Below are positions 16,225 through 24,645 of a stretch of 64,000 nucleotides of DNA, piece by piece. Numbering within the stretch: position 1 is the first letter of the stretch; each line of letters begins with the position of its first letter. The position numbers and the translations under genes were made by a program. This stretch comes from [Clostridium] leptum DSM 753 (GTDB taxonomy: Bacteria; Bacillota; Clostridia; Oscillospirales; Acutalibacteraceae): assembly GCA_000154345.1 (NCBI GenBank), contig DS480348.1, forward strand, positions 434,001 through 498,000, read 5' to 3'. The notes below the pieces were generated by a model. The model saw nothing but the letters and a program-made list of their open reading frames with translations. It made no database searches and was not told the origin of the DNA.

Positions 16225-17763
16225 TTACCGCCTCTCGGTCCAATATTTCCGGTCCAGTGAACGGTATTGTACTGCCTCGGCCATGTGGCCGCTTTGAATG
16301 ATTTCTTCTTGATCCAAATCGGCGATGGTGCGGGCAACCTTCAAAATCCGGTCATAGGCGCGGGCGGATAAGCCCAGCTTTTCAAAGGAAAGCTTTAACA
16401 GGCGCCGGGCGCTTTCTGTCATCGGACAGGCGGCCTTCAGAAGCTCCGGTAAGATTTTTGCGTTGCAGGCGGCGGGGGAGGCTTGATGTTTTCGGTACCG
16501 CTCGCGCTGTAAAGCCCTCGCCCGTTCGACCCGCTGCTGAATGGCGGCGGAGGGTTCCTCGGAACCTGAGGCGCTAAGCTGGTCAAATTCTACCGGGGGA
16601 ACTTCAATGTGAAGGTCGATTCGATCCAGCAGGGGACCGGAAACCCTGGAAAGATATCGGGATACGCCGGCGGGGGAGCAGGTGCAGGGGCGGGAGGGAT
16701 GGCCGAAATATCCGCAGGGACAGGGATTCATAGCAGCCACAAGCATGACGGAGCAAGGATAGGTCAGGGTTACGCCCGCTCTGGACAGGGTGACGGTTTC
16801 ATTTTCAATGGGCTGGCGCAGAACCTCCATTGCGGCGCGGGAAAACTCGGGCAGCTCGTCTAAAAATAAAATGCCGTTGTGGGCCAGAGAAAGCTCTCCC
16901 GGCTTTGGAACCAGGCCGCCGCCGGAAAGCCCTACGGCGGAAATTGTGTGATGGGGAGAACGGCAGGGCCTGCGGCGGATCAGGGAAGCCCCTTGGGGGA
17001 GGGCCCCGGCGATGGAATAAATCTTTGTGGTTTCGATCATTTCCTCAAAGGTCATGCCGGGAAGGATGGAGGGAAGCCTTTTGGCCAGCATGCTTTTCCC
17101 GGAGCCTGGAGGGCCGATCAAAAGGATGTTGTGTCCGCCTGCCGCCGCGACCTCCAAGGCGCGCTTGGCCTGAGGCTGTCCTTTTACCTGGGAGAAATCC
17201 GGCAGGGGAAAGGGGTCATCCTGAGGAGAAGGGGGAGAGGCGGGAGCCAGGGGAATACGGCCGCTCAGATGCTCGATCAGCGCTGTAAGGTTTGGAACCG
17301 GATATACTGTAAGCCCCTGTACCAACGCGCCCTCTTCCGCGTTTTGGGCGGGAACATAAATTTTTTGAAGCCCCGCCTGTTTCGCTTTCAGACACATGGG
17401 AAGCACGCCGTTTACCGGACGCAGCTCCCCAAAGAGGGAAAGCTCTCCAAGAAAAGCGGAATCTCCTAGGCCTGCACCCAGCTGGCCGCTGGAGATTAGC
17501 ACAGACATCAGCACAGGCAGGTCGTATAGAGGACCCTCCTTGCGGATGTCGGCGGGAGCCAGATTTACGGTGATACGGCCTGTAGGATAGTCAAACCCAC
17601 AGTTTTTCAAAGCGGCCCTGACCCGTTCCCGTGATTCTTTTACCGCGGCGTCAGGCAGGCCTACCAGGTCAAAGGCAGGAAGAGAGCGGCCGATGTCACA
17701 TTCGACCTCTACCAGAAAAGCTTCCGCTCCGTATAGCCCCATACTGATCACTTTAGCTGCCAA
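16225..17763 (-). CDS. comM: ComM/YifB AAA+ ATPase, Mg-chelatase-like
   Basis: 512-residue AAA+ protein. In naturally transformable bacteria ComM is a helicase that extends recombination intermediates. It has an N-terminal ChlI-like domain (GLYGAEAFLVEVE; GLPDAAVKESRERVRAAL), Walker A LIGPPGSGKSMLA, Walker B GILFLDELPEF, sensor region VMLVAAMNPCPCGYFG with the zinc-binding Cys cluster (CPCGYFGHPSRPCTC), and the C-terminal ComM domain. It starts at TTG 17763 after GGGGTG. Its length is normal. Presence alone does not prove competence, since the gene is common in non-competent species. Confidence 0.95.
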   Translation of the reverse strand: MAAKVISMGLYGAEAFLVEVECDIGRSLPAFDLVGLPDAAVKESRERVRAALKNCGFDYPTGRITVNLAPADIRKEGPLYDLPVLMSVLISSGQLGAGLGDSAFLGELSLFGELRPVNGVLPMCLKAKQAGLQKIYVPAQNAEEGALVQGLTVYPVPNLTALIEHLSGRIPLAPASPPSPQDDPFPLPDFSQVKGQPQAKRALEVAAAGGHNILLIGPPGSGKSMLAKRLPSILPGMTFEEMIETTKIYSIAGALPQGASLIRRRPCRSPHHTISAVGLSGGGLVPKPGELSLAHNGILFLDELPEFSRAAMEVLRQPIENETVTLSRAGVTLTYPCSVMLVAAMNPCPCGYFGHPSRPCTCSPAGVSRYLSRVSGPLLDRIDLHIEVPPVEFDQLSASGSEEPSAAIQQRVERARALQRERYRKHQASPAACNAKILPELLKAACPMTESARRLLKLSFEKLGLSARAYDRILKVARTIADLDQEEIIQSGHMAEAVQYRSLDRKYWTERR

Positions 17764-17886
17764 GAAAACACCCCGTTTATGCCTTGTATTTGCCCTTAAT
17801 AACCATATTTACCTTAATTATACTGCGAACCAACGAAAAAGTATAGGATACGACGAAATTTTTTGATATTTTTGTATAAAACCCCA

Positions 17887-17915
17887 TTGACTTTTCTACA
17901 CACTTGGGGTACTAT
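17887..17915 (+). promoter_or_regulatory. sigma-A promoter of sigH
   Basis: TTGACT at 17887-17892, 17-base spacer, TACTAT at 17910-17915; about 40 bases before the start codon. Confidence 0.65.
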
Positions 17916-17954
17916 GTAAGAAAGTATTCTTCGTGGAACCTTGAGGTGGTAGGA

Positions 17955-18545
17955 TTGAACATACCTGAACGGGTTGACGGCATGGGCAATCTTACAGATG
18001 GGGAGCTTGTCGCCAGGGTAAGGCAAGGGAATCAGGAAGCGTTCAGCGAGCTGATTTCCCGATACTATGGACTGCTGCAGTGGAAGATTTCCGGCTACCG
18101 GAAGCTGGGAATTGATGCGGATGATCTCTTGCAGGAGGCTACGCTGGGATTACTGGATAGCGTGATGTCCTTTCAGGAGGGCAAAGGCGCGTCTTTTGAA
18201 ACCTACGCGACCGTTTGTGTAAACAACCGGTTGGTAACCCTTTATCGGGCGGCTGCAAGGCAGAAAAATATCCCTTTTCATTCTTTGGCCGGCTTTCCGG
18301 AGGAAACGCTTCCAGAAGCGGATGCTGGGGTCAATGACCCGGAGACGGTGATGATTGACCGGGAGAATCTCCAGCAGATCAAGAAAAGAATTGAAGAAAC
18401 CCTTTCAACCCTGGAATTTCAGGTTTTATCTCTTTACCTGAACGGTTTAACCTATGCACAGATTTCAAAATCTCTTTCCATTTCACCTAAAGCTGTGGAT
18501 AATGCCCTTCAAAGGATTAGAGCGAAACTGAAGAAGACCATGTAG
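17955..18545 (+). CDS. sigH: SigH-like RNA polymerase sigma factor
   Basis: 196-residue sigma-70 family factor lacking region 1. Region 2 holds DADDLLQEATLGLLDSV and the -10 recognition helix up to TVCVNNRLVTL; region 4 holds the helix-turn-helix LTYAQISKSLSISPKAVDNALQRIRAKLKK. The ending SPKAVDNALQR is close to Bacillus SigH (KSIDNALQRVK), the factor that starts sporulation and competence transcription. The start is TTG 17955 with GAGGTGG 5 bases upstream; ATG 17982 is possible. SigH identity is by resemblance; a related stationary-phase sigma factor is the alternative. Confidence 0.82.
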   Translation: MNIPERVDGMGNLTDGELVARVRQGNQEAFSELISRYYGLLQWKISGYRKLGIDADDLLQEATLGLLDSVMSFQEGKGASFETYATVCVNNRLVTLYRAAARQKNIPFHSLAGFPEETLPEADAGVNDPETVMIDRENLQQIKKRIEETLSTLEFQVLSLYLNGLTYAQISKSLSISPKAVDNALQRIRAKLKKTM

Positions 18546-18671
18546 TTTCCCGTGTGATTACTTGTTTTATATGTGCCCGGATAGCTTAAGTTAGAGCGTT
18601 GATTTTCAAAGGCGTCGGTTTAAATCCGTCAAAGGGCGAAAAATTTTATTATCCAAAGCGAGGTAAATCAA

Positions 18672-18947
18672 ATGTACGAAGACAAGACTCTCATCTGCAA
18701 AGAATGTGGCGCTGAATTTGTATTCACCGCCGGCGAGCAGGAATTTTATGCTTCCAAGGGTTTCGTAAACGAGCCCCAGAGATGCAAAGCCTGCCGTGAT
18801 GCCCGTAAGAACGCCGCAAAGCCTGAGCGTGAAATGTTCACTGCTACCTGCGCTGCTTGTGGTCAGGAAGCCAAGGTTCCTTTCAGACCCCGTGAGGACC
18901 GTCCGGTCTATTGCAGCGAGTGCTTCGCTAAGATGAGGGAAGAATAA
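18672..18947 (+). CDS. double zinc-ribbon protein
   Basis: 91-residue protein with two treble-clef/ribbon-type Cys clusters: CKECG...CKAC (residues 9-42) and CAACG...CSEC (residues 58-83). The conserved EFYASKGFVNEPQRC segment marks the zinc-ribbon family found in clostridia, sometimes together with CxxC-type RNA helicase partners. Probably nucleic-acid or protein binding; no experimentally known role that I can name. GCGAGG lies 7 bases before the ATG. A strong terminator follows. Confidence 0.8.
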   Translation: MYEDKTLICKECGAEFVFTAGEQEFYASKGFVNEPQRCKACRDARKNAAKPEREMFTATCAACGQEAKVPFRPREDRPVYCSECFAKMREE

Positions 18948-18973
18948 GATAAGTTCCTTCTTATGAGCAAGGG

Positions 18974-19007
18974 TACGCTCCGGAAAGCTTTCCGGGGCGT
19001 ATTTTTT
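18974..19007 (+). terminator. rho-independent terminator after the zinc-ribbon gene
   Basis: TACGCtCCGGAA and TTCCGGgGCGTA pair around a short loop, then seven T's. Confidence 0.88.
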
Positions 19008-19026
19008 ATGTCCCGGAGGAAAAGGC

Positions 19027-19061
19027 TTTTACCAACCGCTTTTAGAAAGCGGTTGGTAAAA
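19027..19061. repeat. perfect 16-bp inverted repeat
   Basis: TTTTACCAACCGCTTT (19027-19042) is the exact reverse complement of AAAGCGGTTGGTAAAA (19046-19061), with a 3-base spacer. Neither strand has an extra T tail, so its use as a terminator is uncertain. Confidence 0.8.
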
Positions 19062-19190
19062 AAGGACAAAAGCCGAGGGCGCAGGAGTGATTTCCGTCTG
19101 GCCGCCGCTTACAGCAGGAAAGCAGGCGGGATTTGAGTACCGTTCAGACCGAGACGCCTTCAAGCCGCTTTCGCGGCTGTGAAAAATGTA

Positions 19191-19219
19191 TTGCAAAGCG
19201 GGGCGCGGGAGATTATAAT
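19191..19219 (+). promoter_or_regulatory. sigma-A promoter of the DUF1858 gene
   Basis: TTGCAA at 19191-19196 and TATAAT at 19214-19219, spacer 17. Confidence 0.75.
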
Positions 19220-19257
19220 AGAATCAGACGTGAAAAGCAAAGGAGGTAAATTGTTTT

Positions 19258-19461
19258 ATGGCGACAGTAACAAAGGATACTATCATTGGTGATATTTTGG
19301 ATATGGATCGGACCACGGCGCCCTTTTTCCTGGAGATGGGAATGCATTGCTTAGGCTGCCCGGCTTCCAGGGGAGAATCTTTGGAACAGGCTTGCCTGGT
19401 GCATAATGTAGACCCGGACGAGCTGGTAGAGAAACTCAACGAGCACTTAGCTGGTAAATAA
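19258..19461 (+). CDS. DUF1858 redox disulfide-domain protein
   Basis: 67-residue protein of the DUF1858 (hybrid-cluster-protein-associated disulfide) family, defined by a CxxC motif, here MHCLGCPASRGESLEQAC, preceded by TIGDILDMDRTTAPFF-like sequence. Members are thought to act in thiol or Fe-S redox chemistry in anaerobes, from neighbourhood evidence. AAAGGAGG lies before ATG 19258. The trmK gene follows after 62 bases and may be co-transcribed. Confidence 0.9.
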   Translation: MATVTKDTIIGDILDMDRTTAPFFLEMGMHCLGCPASRGESLEQACLVHNVDPDELVEKLNEHLAGK

Positions 19462-19523
19462 ACTCGCGGAAAGCTTGGGGCCGTGACTGCCGTCGCGGCC
19501 CCAATTTTGTAGGAGGAATCAAA

Positions 19524-20252
19524 TTGCGCCCCTTGTTTCAGCTGGATCCTAGGCTGTCTCTGTGCGCCTCTTTTGTTCCCGCGGGAGCTAAATTGGCGGA
19601 TATCGGAACAGACCACGGCTACCTTCCCATTTGGCTGGCAAAGACCGGCCGGGTCCTCCACGCTGTGGCCGCGGACCTGCGTCCCGGCCCTCTGGAGCGG
19701 GCTAAGGAAAATGTGAGAAAATACCAGGTAGAGGACATCGTGGAGCTTCGGCTGTCCGACGGCCTACAGGCTTTCCTTCCGGAAGAAGCGGATTTTATTG
19801 TGATCGCCGGTATGGGAGGAGAGGTGATCGCGTCTATTTTAGGCGCCGCTCCCTGGCTGAGGGAAACAGGCGCCCGGTTAGTCCTTCAGCCGATGACGAG
19901 AGCGGAAGAGCTGCGCCGCTTCCTGGCGGAGCATGGGTTTGAGATTTTAGAAGAGCGGCCGGTACTATCTCTGGGAAGGCCCTACAGCGTTCTTTTGACG
20001 GCTTATACGGGCCGTCAGGAAGCCGGGGGAATTCTTTTCCCTTACCTGGGGAAATTGCTGCAATCGCCGCTTACCGATAAAGCAGAGCGCACTGCCGCGC
20101 TTGCCTATCTGGGCAAGCAGCTTCGCCATCTCCAAAATCTGGAGAAGGGAGCCCGGGCCGGCGGAGAGCAGGAGGCTCAAATGGAATACTGCCAGGCGGC
20201 GGAAGCGCTGAGGCAGCTGATCAGGGAGGAATTTCCAAATGGCAGCAATTGA
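19524..20252 (+). CDS. trmK: TrmK, tRNA (adenine-22-N1)-methyltransferase
   Basis: 242-residue class I SAM-dependent methyltransferase making m1A22 in the tRNA D-loop. The SAM-binding motif ADIGTDHGYLPIWLA occurs at about residue 27, and the catalytic stretch as IAGMGGEVIASIL and LQPMTRAEELRRFL. TTG start after AGGAGG. Its last 14 bases overlap the Nif3 gene, a trmK-nif3 pairing that is conserved across Firmicutes and suggests translational coupling. Confidence 0.95.
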   Translation: MRPLFQLDPRLSLCASFVPAGAKLADIGTDHGYLPIWLAKTGRVLHAVAADLRPGPLERAKENVRKYQVEDIVELRLSDGLQAFLPEEADFIVIAGMGGEVIASILGAAPWLRETGARLVLQPMTRAEELRRFLAEHGFEILEERPVLSLGRPYSVLLTAYTGRQEAGGILFPYLGKLLQSPLTDKAERTAALAYLGKQLRHLQNLEKGARAGGEQEAQMEYCQAAEALRQLIREEFPNGSN

Positions 20253-21003
20253 TGAAATTTATCGTTATCTCAATGAAATCGCGCCCTTTTCCACCGCGAT
20301 GGATTTTGACAACGCGGGCTTTTTAGTAGGCGATGGAAAAACGGAGGTCACGAAGGCTTTGGTAACCCTGGATATCACGGCGCAATCGGTACGCCAGGCA
20401 CGGGAGAAAGGGGCGCAGCTGATCGTCAGCCACCACCCGGTAATTTTTCATCCCTTGAAGCGCCTGCTGAGCAACAGTGTTCCTTACCTTCTGGCAAAGG
20501 AAGGAATCGGGGCGATTTGCGCCCATACCAATCTGGACATGGCGCCGGGAGGCGTCAACGACTGTCTGGCCGCCGCTTTGGAGCTTTCCGGACGGATGGA
20601 GGTGGCTTTTTACGGCGAGCTTCCTTGCTGCGTTATGGGAACCCTTGCCCAGCCTATGGAGCCGAAAAGCTTCGCGGCGTTTGTAAAAGAGAGGCTTTCC
20701 TGTGAGGGGATACGGTATGTGGCGGGAAACCGTCCGGTGAGGAAAGTGGCTCTATGCTCCGGCGCGGGAGGGGAATTCCTGTTTGACGCCATGGAGAAGG
20801 GGGCGGATGCCTTTGTCACCGGGGAGGTAAAGCATCATGAGATTTTGGCCGCGAAGGAAGCTGGTTTGACCCTGGTGGACGGCGGGCATTTCAAGACTGA
20901 GGATATTGCCATGGAACCGCTTCGGGAGAGGCTCTCCAGGGCGTTTCCAGGAATTGAATTTTTCCTGGAGGAAAACGCCGGCGACGGCATCCGTTATTTA
21001 TAG
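20239..21003 (+). CDS. Nif3-like dinuclear metal-centre protein
   Basis: 254-residue member of the NIF3/YqfO family (GTP cyclohydrolase I type 2-like), forming hexameric rings with a two-metal site. Metal ligands are visible in SHHPVIFHP (around residue 62), AHTNLD, and the C-terminal TGEVKHHEI and DGGHFKTE. It lacks the extra insertion domain of YqfO, so it is the short form. The biochemical role remains unsettled in the family. AGGGAGG precedes the ATG inside trmK. Confidence 0.93.
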   Translation: MAAIDEIYRYLNEIAPFSTAMDFDNAGFLVGDGKTEVTKALVTLDITAQSVRQAREKGAQLIVSHHPVIFHPLKRLLSNSVPYLLAKEGIGAICAHTNLDMAPGGVNDCLAAALELSGRMEVAFYGELPCCVMGTLAQPMEPKSFAAFVKERLSCEGIRYVAGNRPVRKVALCSGAGGEFLFDAMEKGADAFVTGEVKHHEILAAKEAGLTLVDGGHFKTEDIAMEPLRERLSRAFPGIEFFLEENAGDGIRYL

Positions 21004-21219
21004 TTCGATGAGTTAGCCGGCGAATGGAATCCGGTCATTGGATAATACCGGCGAATGAAAGGTTCATCATGGGCGCGGAATGCGAAAGTCTGCTGCCGGA
21101 AAAAGGGGAGGAAAGCAGACTCGTTCGCCGGGCGCGGCTGGAACCTCACGGGGTATGCCTCGGCTGGTACGCCGGAAAGAAAAGCGGCGCATTGGCTCCG
21201 CTTATGAGGAGGAAGCTGT

Positions 21220-22977
21220 ATGGCGCTTGACGGAGCGTTTTTGAGACATTTAAAGAAGGAAATCACAGACCGGGCGCTGGGCGCGCGGGTGGATAAAATC
21301 TACCAGCCGAACAAAGAGGAGCTGGTATTTTTGCTGCGGACCCGGCAGGAGGCGTTTAAGCTGCTGCTATCGGCCAGGGCCAACAGTCCTAGAATTCACT
21401 TTACCCAATATGCGCCGGAAAACCCTAAAGTTCCGCCTATGTTATGCATGCTGCTGCGAAAACGCCTGTCTGGCGCTAAGCTGGTGGAAGTCAGACAGCC
21501 GGGGCTGGAACGGCTATTGTATTTGGATTTTGACGCTGCCAACGAATTAGGGGATAAGGTTCGCTTATCCCTGGTCATCGAGATTATGGGGAAATACAGT
21601 AACATTATCCTGGTGGATGGCCAGGGGAAAATCGTGGATGCCTTGAAAAGGGTGGATGAAGAAATGTCATCTCAGCGGCTGGTGCAGCCCGGCCTCGCCT
21701 ATGAGCTGCCGCCAGCCCAGAACAAGCCCTGTATGCTGGAGTGCCAGCCGGAGGAGATTGTCGAGGCTATTGTTCATCAACCGAAGAACCAAAGCCTGAA
21801 TAAAGGAATCCTAAACGCTTTGCAAGGGCTTTCTCCGGTGGTTTGCCGGGAGATAGAGCATCAGGTGGGCCGGGGACAGGAGCTTTTTACTAGAGATCTG
21901 ACACAGGAGCAGAGGGAACGGCTTCGGTTCTTTTTGGAGCGGCTGTTTACTACGGTCCGGGATACGGCGGGAGAGCCTTATATGGTAACCAAAATCAAAG
22001 GAAAGCCGATGGAGTTTTCCTTTTTGAATATCGTCCAATACGGCACTCTGGCGTCGGTGAGCCGGTGGGAGGATTTTTCTTCTCTGCTGGATGAATTTTA
22101 TGAGGAGCGGGACCGGCAGGACCGGATGCGGGTAAAAGCGCAGGATCTCCTGCGGCTGCTGGCTAATGCGTCGGAACGCCTCAGCCGAAAGATCAACCTG
22201 CAAAGGGGAGAGCTTGCCCGAAGTGAGGACCGGGAGCATCTGCGGGTCTGCGGAGATTTGATCAACGCTAATCTTTACCGCATCGAAAGGGGAAGCGCTT
22301 TTGCGGATTTGGAGAACTTCTACGATGAAAATCGTCTGATGCGGGTTAAGCTGGATCCGGCGCTTAACGCTACCCAGAATGCGCAGAAATACTACAAGGA
22401 GTACCGCAAGGCCAAAACCGCTCAGCAGGTATTGGGAGAGCAGATCGCGCAGGCGGAGCAGGAGCTTCTGTATGTCGATTCGGTATTCGACTGCCTAAGC
22501 CGGGCTCAGAGCGAAAGCGAGCTGAACGAGATCCGCCAGGAACTGCGGGAAGAAGGCTACCTGAAGGCGGTGCGGGATAAAAGAAAGCCGCCGGCGCCTT
22601 TGGCTCCTTTGGAGTTTGTGTCCAGCGAGGGATTCCGTATTCTAGTGGGCCGCAATAATCGGCAGAATGATAAACTGACTTTAAAACAAGCCAATAACAA
22701 TGACATTTGGCTGCATACCAAGAATATCCCCGGTTCCCATACGATCATTGTGACCGGGGGCAGACAGCCAGGCGATGCTACCTTGAAAGAGGCCGCTATG
22801 CTGGCGGCGTACCACAGCAGAGCAAAAGACAGCTCCCAGGTGCCGGTGGATTATACTCAGGTCCGTTACGTGAGCAAACCCCAGGGAGCAAAGCCCGGTA
22901 TGGTTATCTATGTGCATTATCAGACCCTTTTTGTTACGCCTCAGCACGAGCTGACAGAAAAATTAAAAAAACTTTAA
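21220..22977 (+). CDS. rqcH: NFACT protein RqcH (FbpA-like)
   Basis: 585-residue Rqc2 homolog that binds obstructed 50S subunits and directs C-terminal alanine tailing of stalled peptides for degradation; also annotated historically as a fibronectin-binding protein. NFACT-N starts MALDGAFLRHLKKEI with DKIYQPNKEELVF. A coiled-coil middle spans about residues 290-430, and NFACT-R contains NNRQNDKLTLKQANNNDIW and the HTKNIPGSH motif. GGAGGAAG precedes the ATG. The downstream partner is tRNA-Ala, the tRNA used in alanine tailing; I take that as coincidence. Confidence 0.93.
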   Translation: MALDGAFLRHLKKEITDRALGARVDKIYQPNKEELVFLLRTRQEAFKLLLSARANSPRIHFTQYAPENPKVPPMLCMLLRKRLSGAKLVEVRQPGLERLLYLDFDAANELGDKVRLSLVIEIMGKYSNIILVDGQGKIVDALKRVDEEMSSQRLVQPGLAYELPPAQNKPCMLECQPEEIVEAIVHQPKNQSLNKGILNALQGLSPVVCREIEHQVGRGQELFTRDLTQEQRERLRFFLERLFTTVRDTAGEPYMVTKIKGKPMEFSFLNIVQYGTLASVSRWEDFSSLLDEFYEERDRQDRMRVKAQDLLRLLANASERLSRKINLQRGELARSEDREHLRVCGDLINANLYRIERGSAFADLENFYDENRLMRVKLDPALNATQNAQKYYKEYRKAKTAQQVLGEQIAQAEQELLYVDSVFDCLSRAQSESELNEIRQELREEGYLKAVRDKRKPPAPLAPLEFVSSEGFRILVGRNNRQNDKLTLKQANNNDIWLHTKNIPGSHTIIVTGGRQPGDATLKEAAMLAAYHSRAKDSSQVPVDYTQVRYVSKPQGAKPGMVIYVHYQTLFVTPQHELTEKLKKL

Positions 22978-22985
22978 AAAGGGGC

Positions 22986-23014
22986 TTGCAAAATATTTGA
23001 AAATATGATATTAT
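22986..23014 (+). promoter_or_regulatory. sigma-A promoter of tRNA-Ala
   Basis: TTGCAA at 22986-22991 and TATTAT at 23009-23014, spacer 17; the tRNA begins 34 bases later. A small ACAGCTTTG-type repeat sits between. Confidence 0.75.
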
Positions 23015-23047
23015 AACAAAGCTGTGAAAAACACAGCTTTGTGAAAT

Positions 23048-23123
23048 GGGGTATTAGCTCAGCTGGGAGAGCGCTACACTGGCAGTGTAGAGGTCAGCGG
23101 TTCGATCCCGCTATGCTCCACCA
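23048..23123 (+). tRNA. tRNA-Ala(GGC)
   Basis: 76 bases with encoded CCA. Acceptor stem GGGGTAT/ATGCTCC contains the G3:U70 pair that identifies alanine tRNAs. D arm GCTC...GAGC, anticodon arm CTACA-CTGGCAG-TGTAG with anticodon GGC, T arm with GTTCGATCC. Confidence 0.98.
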
Positions 23124-23175
23124 CAACAAATAAATCCGAACCTTTTACCGATTGGTGATGGGTTCGGATTTGTTG
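23124..23175 (+). terminator. hairpin terminator after tRNA-Ala
   Basis: AATCCGAACC (23133-23142) pairs with GGTTCGGATT (23161-23170); outer AACAAA/TTGTT extends it. T-rich sequence follows. Confidence 0.65.
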
Positions 23176-23201
23176 CGTTTATTTAGAAAAACGACAGAAT
23201 A

Positions 23202-23243
23202 AAAAAGGCAGGCGGAAATCTATCATAATCCGCCTGCCTTTTT
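23202..23243. terminator. bidirectional terminator between tRNA and efflux operon
   Basis: AAAAAGGCAGGCGGA (23202-23216) is the reverse complement of TCCGCCTGCCTTTTT (23229-23243). On the minus strand it ends the efflux operon 20 bases after the permease stop codon. Confidence 0.85.
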
Positions 23244-23263
23244 ACCTATCCTTATTCACTGGT

Positions 23264-24424
23264 TTACGAAGTATGCAGCGCGTCAATTGGCTGCAGACGC
23301 GATGCCTTTGCGGCCGGATAACTGCCAAACAATATACCGATCACCGCGCAAAATGCGATGGCTGCCATACCGATGCCCCAGTTGATGGCTGCACTGCTGC
23401 CAGCAGCTGTATTATATGCACTGACAACAGCGGCGGATAAAACTAATCCGATCAAGCCTCCAAGGACGGAAAGGATGCATGACTCGCACAGAAATTGCAG
23501 CATAATATGCTGCCTTTTGGCGCCGACGGCTTTACGGATGCCGATCTCTCTTGTTCGCTCGGTTACGGATACAAGCATGATATTCATAATCCCGATACCG
23601 CCTACTAACAGGGAAATCGCAGCGATCCCTGCAAGCAGAAGCGACATGGTGTTGTTAACTTCATCCATTGTATCAAGAACATCAGATTGATTATTTACAG
23701 TAAAGCTGTCCTCATCCCTGGTGGTTTGCAATAAAAAAGACTCTACCATATTGATCGCCACATTTACAGAATTGGAGCTTGAAGCTTTAATATAAAAAGT
23801 GGAAACTGATTTTTGGCCTGTAATACGCTCGGCTGTTGTATATGGAATCAAAATTTTGCTGTCATCCGATCCGACAAGACTGCTGCCCTGTTCTTCCAGC
23901 ACGCCAATAACCTTATAATTTCTTTCTCCAATTGTGATGGTGCCGTCCACAGCGTCCCAAGTGCCAAATAAATCGGTTGCCGCTTCCGTGCCTATCACGG
24001 CGACATTAGTTGTCCATTCAATATCGGAATCTGCAATGAGACGGCCGCTTTGAATTGCTATATCCTGTACGTCAAAATAGTCGTTTGTAACACCAACAAT
24101 AGAATAGGAACCGGTTTCGCCGTTATGCTTTACGGTTTGGCTGGTTGTAATAACCGGTGCTGTTTTATCAATTGCACCATAGCTGTTCAGTGTCTCAATA
24201 CTGTCACGGCTGACAGATACGTCTTCTCCCGTAATCGAAGCGGTGATTTGATCTGAGCCCATGCTGGCGATGCTGTCCGTGATACCGCTGGTTGCGTTTT
24301 GTGTAATAGAAACGAGAATGACAACGGCCATAACGCCAATAATAATACCGAGCATGGTAAGAAAGGAACGCATTTTATTGTTATAGATTGCCCGGAGGGA
24401 CAGCATGATGATTTTCAGCGTCAT
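23264..24424 (-). CDS. MacB-like ABC transporter permease
   Basis: 386-residue integral membrane protein of the FtsX/MacB permease class. It has one N-terminal transmembrane helix (residues 17-39, MLGIIIGVMAVVILVSI), a large extracytoplasmic MacB-PCD domain, and three C-terminal helices (from about residue 255: LLLAGIAAISLLVGGIGIMN). The motif VTERTREIGIRKAVGAKR lies in the cytoplasmic loop that contacts the ATPase. Such systems export peptides, antibiotics or lipids with a MacA-type adaptor. Its ATG overlaps the stop of the ATPase gene (ATGA). Because that ATPase gene is broken, this transporter may lack its motor. Confidence 0.93.
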   Translation of the reverse strand: MTLKIIMLSLRAIYNNKMRSFLTMLGIIIGVMAVVILVSITQNATSGITDSIASMGSDQITASITGEDVSVSRDSIETLNSYGAIDKTAPVITTSQTVKHNGETGSYSIVGVTNDYFDVQDIAIQSGRLIADSDIEWTTNVAVIGTEAATDLFGTWDAVDGTITIGERNYKVIGVLEEQGSSLVGSDDSKILIPYTTAERITGQKSVSTFYIKASSSNSVNVAINMVESFLLQTTRDEDSFTVNNQSDVLDTMDEVNNTMSLLLAGIAAISLLVGGIGIMNIMLVSVTERTREIGIRKAVGAKRQHIMLQFLCESCILSVLGGLIGLVLSAAVVSAYNTAAGSSAAINWGIGMAAIAFCAVIGILFGSYPAAKASRLQPIDALHTS

Positions 24425-24645
24425 GTTCTTGCCTCCCTTTCTGTTAATATGCCGTCATGAACATATACCTTGCGCTGTGCCTGCCCGGCGACACTGCTGT
24501 CATGCGTAATCAAAACAATGGTATTGCCCGCTTGGTGCAAGCCTTTAATAATCCCCATGATCTCAGCGCCGGAAGAGGAGTCAAGGTTTCCGGTTGGCTC
24601 GTCTGCCAGAATAATAGACGGTTCCGCAGCAAGCACACGGGCAAT
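24421..24645 (-). pseudogene. ABC ATPase, 3' part (after the intron)
   Basis: Codons 152-225 of the ATPase whose 5' part lies at 27144-27596. It begins IARVLAAEPSIILADEPTGN, so it carries Walker B (IILADEPTGNLDS), the D-loop and the switch histidine (VLITHD), but no Walker A or signature. Joined to the 5' part across the group II intron it gives one uninterrupted frame of 226 codons, including the stop. No start or ribosome binding site is positioned to express it alone. Its stop overlaps the permease start. Confidence 0.92.

Noticed and set aside
21024..21230. 68-codon frame before the RqcH gene
   Set aside because: Overlaps the true RqcH start region, no ribosome binding site, no similarity that I recognise.
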